NCBI GenBank assembly: GCA_016717335.1
Contig: JADKFS010000012.1
Span: forward strand, 62,001 to 126,000
Source of the DNA: Candidatus Ribeiella danica
Lineage (GTDB): Bacteria > Chloroflexota > Chloroflexia > Chloroflexales > Roseiflexaceae
DNA: 64,000 bases
Direction of reading: 5' to 3'
Below, piece after piece: positions 59,894 to 64,000 of this stretch (position 1 is its first letter; each line of letters starts with the position of its first letter). The position numbers were made by a program, and so were the translations under genes. Below the pieces are notes generated by a model that saw nothing but the letters and a program-made list of their open reading frames with translations, did not search any database and was not told the DNA's origin.

Positions 59894-61126
59894 TCAGAAC
59901 AGCCGCACCGTCACCATATCGCCGGCGTACAGGCCGGCCAGGTCGAGCGGCACGCGCAGGATTCCGTCGGCGTGGGCCATGGTGTAGATCAGGTTCGACT
60001 TGCCGAACACCGGCTCGGCCCACAGCTCGCCGCCGCGCGGCTCGATCCGCACCGGCACGAAGTCCGCGCTGCCGGGGTGCGAGGCGACGTTGCGCGCCAG
60101 CCGCGCCTGGGTCGTGCGGCTGGACGGGGCCTCGTCGCAGCCCTGCAGGCGCAGCAGCGTGGGCGTCACGAACAGGTCGAACGCGATCATGGTCGAGACC
60201 GGGTTGCCGGGCAGGCCAAACACCGGCTTGCCGCCCGCGACCGCCAGGATGGTCGGCTTGCCGGGGTGCATGGCGACGCCGTGGACCAGCACGCCCGGCT
60301 GGCCCAGCTCGCCGATCACCTGCGCGGTCATGTCGCGCGTGCTGACCGAGCTGCCGGCCGAGATGATCAGCACGTCGGCCTGGGCCAGCGCGGCGGCGGC
60401 CATCTGCCGCAGCAGCGGGGCGCTATCGGGCGCGATGCCGCAGAGCAGCGGCTCGCCGCCGGCGCGGCGGGTCAGCGCGGCGATCGTGTAGCTGTTGATG
60501 TCGCGCACCTGGCCTAGCGCGACCGGCTGCCCCGCCGGCACGACCTCGTCGCCGGTCGCCAGGATGGCCACCCGCGGCCGGGCCACCACCGGCGCGCTGA
60601 CGATCCCGACGCCGGCCAGGCCGCCCAGGTCCTGCGGGCGCAGGCGGTGCCCGCGCGCGAACAGCAAATCGCCAAGGCGGACATCCTCGCCGACCGGGAT
60701 CACATTCTCGCCCACCGCGGCCGCCCGGACGACCTCGAGCATGCGCTCGTCGAGCTGCTGGGTGTTCTCGACCATCACCACCGCGTCGCAGCCGCGCGGC
60801 AGCATCCCGCCGGTGTGCACCCGCGCCGCCTCGCCGCTGCCCACCGCCAGGTCGGCGGCGCGGCCCATCGGCACCTCGCCGCAGATCGTGAGGTAGGCCG
60901 GCAGCCCCTCGCTGGCGCCGTAGGTGTCGGCCGCGCGCACCGCGAAGCCGTCCATCGTCGAGCGCGCGAAGGCCGGCAGGTCGACCGGCGAGCGCAGGTC
61001 CTCGGCGAGCACGCGGTCGAGCGCGTCGATCGTCGGCACACGCTCGGCCTGGCCGCTCGGCGCGACGTGCGCCAGCAGCCGCCGGCTGGCCTGCTCGACC
61101 GTCAGGACGTGAAAGAGCTCGGGCAT
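59894..61126 (-). CDS. moeA: Molybdopterin molybdenumtransferase (second MoeA)
   Basis: A 410-residue protein from ATG 61126 of normal MoeA length. Motifs are DLPAFARSTMDGFAVRAADTYG, RVHTGGMLPRGCDAVVMVENT, VAILATGDEVVPAGQP, LIISAGSSVSTRDM and VFGLPGNPVSTM. It catalyses molybdate (or tungstate) insertion into the pterin cofactor. Two MoeA paralogues in tandem are common where both molybdenum and tungsten enzymes exist; the tungstate-type ATPase across the divergent promoter fits that. Confidence 0.94.
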   Translation of the reverse strand: MPELFHVLTVEQASRRLLAHVAPSGQAERVPTIDALDRVLAEDLRSPVDLPAFARSTMDGFAVRAADTYGASEGLPAYLTICGEVPMGRAADLAVGSGEAARVHTGGMLPRGCDAVVMVENTQQLDERMLEVVRAAAVGENVIPVGEDVRLGDLLFARGHRLRPQDLGGLAGVGIVSAPVVARPRVAILATGDEVVPAGQPVALGQVRDINSYTIAALTRRAGGEPLLCGIAPDSAPLLRQMAAAALAQADVLIISAGSSVSTRDMTAQVIGELGQPGVLVHGVAMHPGKPTILAVAGGKPVFGLPGNPVSTMIAFDLFVTPTLLRLQGCDEAPSSRTTQARLARNVASHPGSADFVPVRIEPRGGELWAEPVFGKSNLIYTMAHADGILRVPLDLAGLYAGDMVTVRLF

Positions 61127-61150
61127 GATGTCCTCGGTATGCTTAGCTCG

Positions 61151-61180
61151 TTGGCTCTAAGGCAGACTATTGAGTATAAT
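61151..61180 (+). promoter_or_regulatory. Promoter of the tungstate/molybdate-type ATPase gene
   Basis: -35 TTGGCT (61151-61156), 18-bp spacer and a perfect -10 TATAAT (61175-61180), about 60 bp upstream of the start codon. Confidence 0.6.
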
Positions 61181-61237
61181 GGCCGCGGAGTCACTGTATT
61201 TTAAGCCCAAAGTCGAATTCGCGCACGAGCCAGCCAC

Positions 61238-61966
61238 ATGCCACACGCCCCAATCTTCGAGCTATCACAGGTTGTCAAGCGGTACGGCGCGCGCACGGTG
61301 CTGGAGCTGCCCGAGCTGGCGATTCGCGAGGGCGAGAGCCTGGCGATCATGGGGCCGAGCGGAGCGGGAAAGTCGACGCTGCTGCGGCTGCTCAACTTCC
61401 TGGAGCTGCCCGACGCGGGCGCGATCGCCTACGCGGGCGCGCGGCGGTCCGGCCCATCGGCGCCGCTGGCCGCGCGCCGCGAGGTGACGACCGTGTTCCA
61501 GCGGCCGGTCCTGCTCGACACCAGCGTGTGGGCCAACGTGGCCTACGGCCTGAGGCTGCGCGGGCGCCGCTCCGACGCGCTGGTCGACGCCGTGCTGGAG
61601 CGGGTCGGGCTGGCGCACCTGGCCGGCGCGCGCGCGCGGACGCTCTCGGGCGGCGAGGCGCAGCGGGTGGCGCTGGCGCGCGCGATCGCGCTGGAGCCGC
61701 GCGTGCTGCTGCTGGACGAGCCGACCGCCAACCTCGACCCGCAGAACGTCGGCATGATCGAGGCGATCGTGCGCGAGCTGCACCAGGAGCGCGGCACAAC
61801 GATCGTGACCGTCACGCACAACGTGTTCCAGGCGCGCCGCCTGGCCGAGCGCGCGGCGCTGCTGCTGGAGGGCCGCCTGGTCGAGCTCGGCGACGTCGCG
61901 CAGGTCTTCGACGCGCCGCGCGACCGGCGCACCGCCGACTTCGTCAGCGGCCAGATGGTGTACTAA
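61238..61966 (+). CDS. ABC transporter ATPase, tungstate/molybdate (TupC/WtpC) type
   Basis: A 242-residue protein from ATG 61238. Walker A GPSGAGKST, Q-loop VFQRPVLLD, signature LSGGEAQRVALARA, Walker B LLLDEPTANLDPQ and the switch His in TVTHNVFQARRLAERAA are present. The short C-terminus and the VFQRPVLLDTSVWANVAYGLRLRG segment are typical of tungstate importer ATPases. No permease or binding protein is adjacent in the window, but the fused binding-like domain of the first MoeA and the Moco context support an oxyanion role. Confidence 0.85.
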   Translation: MPHAPIFELSQVVKRYGARTVLELPELAIREGESLAIMGPSGAGKSTLLRLLNFLELPDAGAIAYAGARRSGPSAPLAARREVTTVFQRPVLLDTSVWANVAYGLRLRGRRSDALVDAVLERVGLAHLAGARARTLSGGEAQRVALARAIALEPRVLLLDEPTANLDPQNVGMIEAIVRELHQERGTTIVTVTHNVFQARRLAERAALLLEGRLVELGDVAQVFDAPRDRRTADFVSGQMVY

Positions 61967-61968
61967 TG

Positions 61969-62030
61969 AAGTCCCCCTCACCCCCTGCCCCCTCTCCCGC
62001 GGCGGTGGGAGAGGGGGCAGGGGGTGAGGG
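61969..62030. repeat. Family B repeat
   Basis: CCCTCACCCCCTGCCCCCTC and its inverted partner GAGGGGGCAGGGGGTGAGGG around CCCGCGGCGGTGGG, without the extra hairpin. It lies between the ATPase gene and mobA. Confidence 0.9.
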
Positions 62031-62083
62031 CCTAGAGTGCCTCGACAAGTCACCACAAGCGACTGGTGGGAAGAGGAATTGGC

Positions 62084-62713
62084 ATGACACCTGATCAATC
62101 GGCGAGCGCCGTGATCCTGGCCGGCGGCCAGAGCCGGCGCATGGGCCAGGACAAGCGGCGGCTGCGGCTGGGCGGGCCGGGCGATCCGACGCTGCTCGAG
62201 CACACCGTCGGGCTGGTGGCGCGGCTGTGCGACGAGGTGGTGGTGGTGCTGAACGACCCGCAGGAGTGGGCCGGCCTGCCGGCGCGGCTGACGCCCGACG
62301 TCTACCCCGACGGCGGCGCGCTGGGCGGGATCTACTCCGGCCTGCTGGCGGCCTCGCGCGACTACGCGCTGGTGGTGGCCTGCGACATGCCGTTTCTCAG
62401 CCACGGCCTGCTGGCGGCGATGCTGGCGCGCCCGCGCGACTACGACGCGCTGGTGCCGCGCTCGCCGGCCGCGGGCACGACGCGCAACGCGCTGGACGTC
62501 GAGCCGCTGCACGCGATCTACGCCAAGGCCTGCCTCGCGCCGATGCGCGCCACGCTCGAGAGCGGCCGGCGCCAGATCGCGGCGTTCTTCTCGCAGGTGC
62601 GCGTCGCCTACGTCGAGCCGGACGAGATCCGCCGCTACGACCCGGCCGGCCGCTCGTTCCTGAATGTCAATACGCCCGAGCAGATCGCCGAGGCGCAGCG
62701 CCTGCTCGGCTAG
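62084..62713 (+). CDS. mobA: Molybdenum cofactor guanylyltransferase
   Basis: A 209-residue protein from ATG 62084 after AAGAGGAATTGGC. The nucleotidyltransferase signature VILAGGQSRRMGQDKRRLRL, the GGALGGIYSGLLAA loop, the metal-binding ALVVACDMPFLS and LNVNTPEQIAEAQ at the end define MobA. It transfers GMP to molybdopterin to form the dinucleotide cofactor. Context with two moeA genes is consistent. Confidence 0.92.
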   Translation: MTPDQSASAVILAGGQSRRMGQDKRRLRLGGPGDPTLLEHTVGLVARLCDEVVVVLNDPQEWAGLPARLTPDVYPDGGALGGIYSGLLAASRDYALVVACDMPFLSHGLLAAMLARPRDYDALVPRSPAAGTTRNALDVEPLHAIYAKACLAPMRATLESGRRQIAAFFSQVRVAYVEPDEIRRYDPAGRSFLNVNTPEQIAEAQRLLG

Positions 62714-62727
62714 ATCGGAATCTTTGG

Positions 62728-62822
62728 CCCTCACCCCCCCTGCCCCCCTCTCCCAGCTGGGAGAGGGGGTTTATCTTTCTGGCACCAGGGTGCGTTCGCT
62801 GCGCGAACGCACCCTGATGCCA
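62728..62822. repeat. Family B repeat with hairpin at 62780-62822
   Basis: CCCTCACCCCCCCTGCCCCC, a CTCTCCCAGCTGGGAGAG palindrome, then a hairpin with arm TGGCACCAGGGTGCGTTCGC and loop TGC (one mismatch). It lies upstream of the oxidase operon and downstream of mobA. Confidence 0.9.
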
Positions 62823-62967
62823 GAACGTGATCCTTAGGCCGCGCAAACGCGCCGCCCCAGTGGCATCGTTCTTGCTAAGCTTTTTGCGCCGCGAACGGGA
62901 CACCAGCCATGCCATGTCGCTCGACCCCACCCGTGGCGATGCTCAGGCCAATGCGAGAGGTGCCTAC

Positions 62968-63900
62968 ATGGGCGAGACCTCCCCGTTCAGCCCCAGATCG
63001 CCGCAGGCCCAGGCGATTACCGACCTGTTCGTGTGGAACCTCGCCATCGCGGGCGTGATCTTCGTGCTCGTCACCGGGCTGGTGATCTACATCGCGATCC
63101 GCTACCGCGCGCGCCCGGGCGCCGGCGAGCCGCCCCAGGTCTTCGGCGAGCACCGGCTCGAGATCGCCTGGACGGTCGCGCCGGCGCTGATCCTGCTGGG
63201 CGTCTCGGCCTTCATGATCCCCACGATGCGCGCGGCCGACCCGCCGGTCGGCGACCGCCAGCCCGACCTGGTCGTCACCGGGCTGCAGTGGTGGTGGCGC
63301 GTCGAGTACCCGCAGTCCGGCGTGGTCACCGCCAACGAGATCCACATCCCGGCCGGCCGGCCGCTGCTGGTGCGGCTCGAGTCCGACGACGTGATCCACG
63401 ACTTCTGGGTGCCGCAGCTCGGCCCGAAGCGCGACATGACGCCGGGGGTGACGCGCTACCTCACGCTCCAGGCCGACGCGCCCGGCGCCTACCTGGGCGC
63501 CTGCTCGGAGTACTGCGGCACCGAGCACGCCTGGATGCTGCTGCGCGTGATCGCCCAGCCGCCGGCCGAGTTCGACGCCTGGCTGCGCCAGCAGCAGCAG
63601 CCCGCGGCCGCGCCCTCCGGCGGCGACGCCGCGCGCGGCGCGCAGATCTTCCAGCAGCAGACCTGCGTGAGCTGCCACGCGATCGCCGGCACCGGCGCGA
63701 GCGCGCGGGTCGGCCCCGACCTGACCCACATCGGCGGCCGGCAGACCCTGGGCGCCGGCCGGGTGGAGAATACGCCCGAGCAGATGGCGCGCTGGATCGC
63801 CGACCCGCACGAGCTCAAGCCCGGCGTGCAGATGCCCGGCTTCACGCTGCCGGAGGCCGACCTGCGCGCGCTCGCGGCCTACCTGGAGGCACTGCGTTGA
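62968..63900 (+). CDS. ctaC: Cytochrome c oxidase subunit II with fused C-terminal cytochrome c domain
   Basis: A 310-residue protein from ATG 62968, chosen for GAGAGG eight bases upstream; an ATG at 62914 is possible. Two transmembrane helices (LAIAGVIFVLVTGLVIYIAI and WTVAPALILLGVSAFMI) precede the cupredoxin domain with GLQWWWRVEYP, VIHDFWVPQLGPKRDM and the CuA site CSEYCGTEHAWM. The C-terminal 95 residues carry heme-binding CVSCHAI and a distal-type Met in VQMPGF. It accepts electrons from soluble or membrane cytochrome c and passes them to subunit I. Its stop codon overlaps the ctaD start. Confidence 0.95.
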   Translation: MGETSPFSPRSPQAQAITDLFVWNLAIAGVIFVLVTGLVIYIAIRYRARPGAGEPPQVFGEHRLEIAWTVAPALILLGVSAFMIPTMRAADPPVGDRQPDLVVTGLQWWWRVEYPQSGVVTANEIHIPAGRPLLVRLESDDVIHDFWVPQLGPKRDMTPGVTRYLTLQADAPGAYLGACSEYCGTEHAWMLLRVIAQPPAEFDAWLRQQQQPAAAPSGGDAARGAQIFQQQTCVSCHAIAGTGASARVGPDLTHIGGRQTLGAGRVENTPEQMARWIADPHELKPGVQMPGFTLPEADLRALAAYLEALR

Positions 63901-64000
63901 GTGAGATCACGCTGGCGCCCGAGTCGGCCGCGCCCGTGCCGCGCGCGCGCTCGGCCAATCGCATGCTCGGCTGGGTCGCCTCGGTCGACCACAAGCAGAT
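63897..64000 (+). CDS. ctaD: Cytochrome c oxidase subunit I, 5' end only
   Basis: A frame from TTG 63897, overlapping the ctaC stop codon by 4 bp, encodes 34 residues to the window edge. It ends in NRMLGWVASVDHKQ, the conserved entry to subunit I (usually W...TDHK.IG). The position directly after ctaC supports the call. Confidence 0.9.
   Translation, partial: MSEITLAPESAAPVPRARSANRMLGWVASVDHKQ

Overview
This is a gene-dense, very GC-rich chromosomal window. The gene content points to a member of Chloroflexota (class Chloroflexia, Kouleothrix/Roseiflexus-like). That assignment is an inference from gene families, the frequent GTG/TTG starts and the style of the intergenic repeats; no rRNA or marker phylogeny is available here. 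The window carries housekeeping genes (pth, gatB, a primary-type sigma factor, one tRNA-Leu, the start of a cytochrome c oxidase operon), many transporters and enzymes, and much repetitive intergenic DNA.

Region 1 (1-18.5 kb) is the most unusual part. Six minus-strand genes run from 13.7 kb down to 1: an Amidase_2 protein with a repeated C-terminal module, a membrane GAF protein, a two-helix membrane protein, a 2254-residue NACHT-TPR protein, a TPR/C25-type (gingipain-like) cysteine peptidase that overlaps it by 4 bp, and an SPFH/band-7 protein cut by the window edge. Divergent from them are a LuxR-type response regulator and a second NACHT-like NTPase fused to a formylglycine-generating-enzyme (FGE)-sulfatase domain. 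The NACHT-TPR plus caspase-fold protease pair looks like a bacterial NLR/apoptosome-type signalling module and is the best candidate for an undescribed system. An unannotated 29-residue CxxH/CxxC mini-protein sits at 18.3 kb.

Region 2 (18.5-42 kb) is mixed. It holds a PfkB sugar kinase, a C39-like peptidase, a TetR-regulated ABC exporter operon, tRNA-Leu(UAG) with promoter and terminator, a degenerate MrfA-like helicase carrying a UvrD/PcrA-type C-terminal domain, a DUF4349 lipoprotein, GNAT proteins, a GerMN protein, a baeRF-like protein, a flavin-nucleotide-binding protein, a sigma factor, a GH13 glycosidase, pth and a heptose-kinase-like GHMP kinase.

Region 3 (42-52.6 kb) contains a ROK kinase, a methyltransferase and a pterin/pyrimidine gene set: FolB, a RibD-type reductase, an MDR dehydrogenase, a PTPS homologue without the catalytic Cys, a GT4 glycosyltransferase and GTP cyclohydrolase II. 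This may be an uncharacterised pteridine-type pathway. It is interrupted by about 2.4 kb holding a lower-GC broken serine hydrolase and repeats.

Region 4 (52.6-64 kb) has gatB, an esterase-fold protein without its nucleophile Ser, an ABC exporter pair, a molybdenum-cofactor block (moeA fused to a binding-protein-like domain, a second moeA, a tungstate/molybdate-type ATPase, mobA) and ctaC followed by the start of ctaD.

Three repeat families fill the gaps. Family A is a long GC-rich element with a conserved core (0.6, 15, 38 and 39 kb). Family B is C-rich/G-rich flanks around near-perfect hairpins whose stems differ in sequence but keep pairing. Family C is short arrays of 7-bp (sometimes 8- or 21-bp) tandem repeats with a different unit at each site, one of which lies in frame inside moeA.
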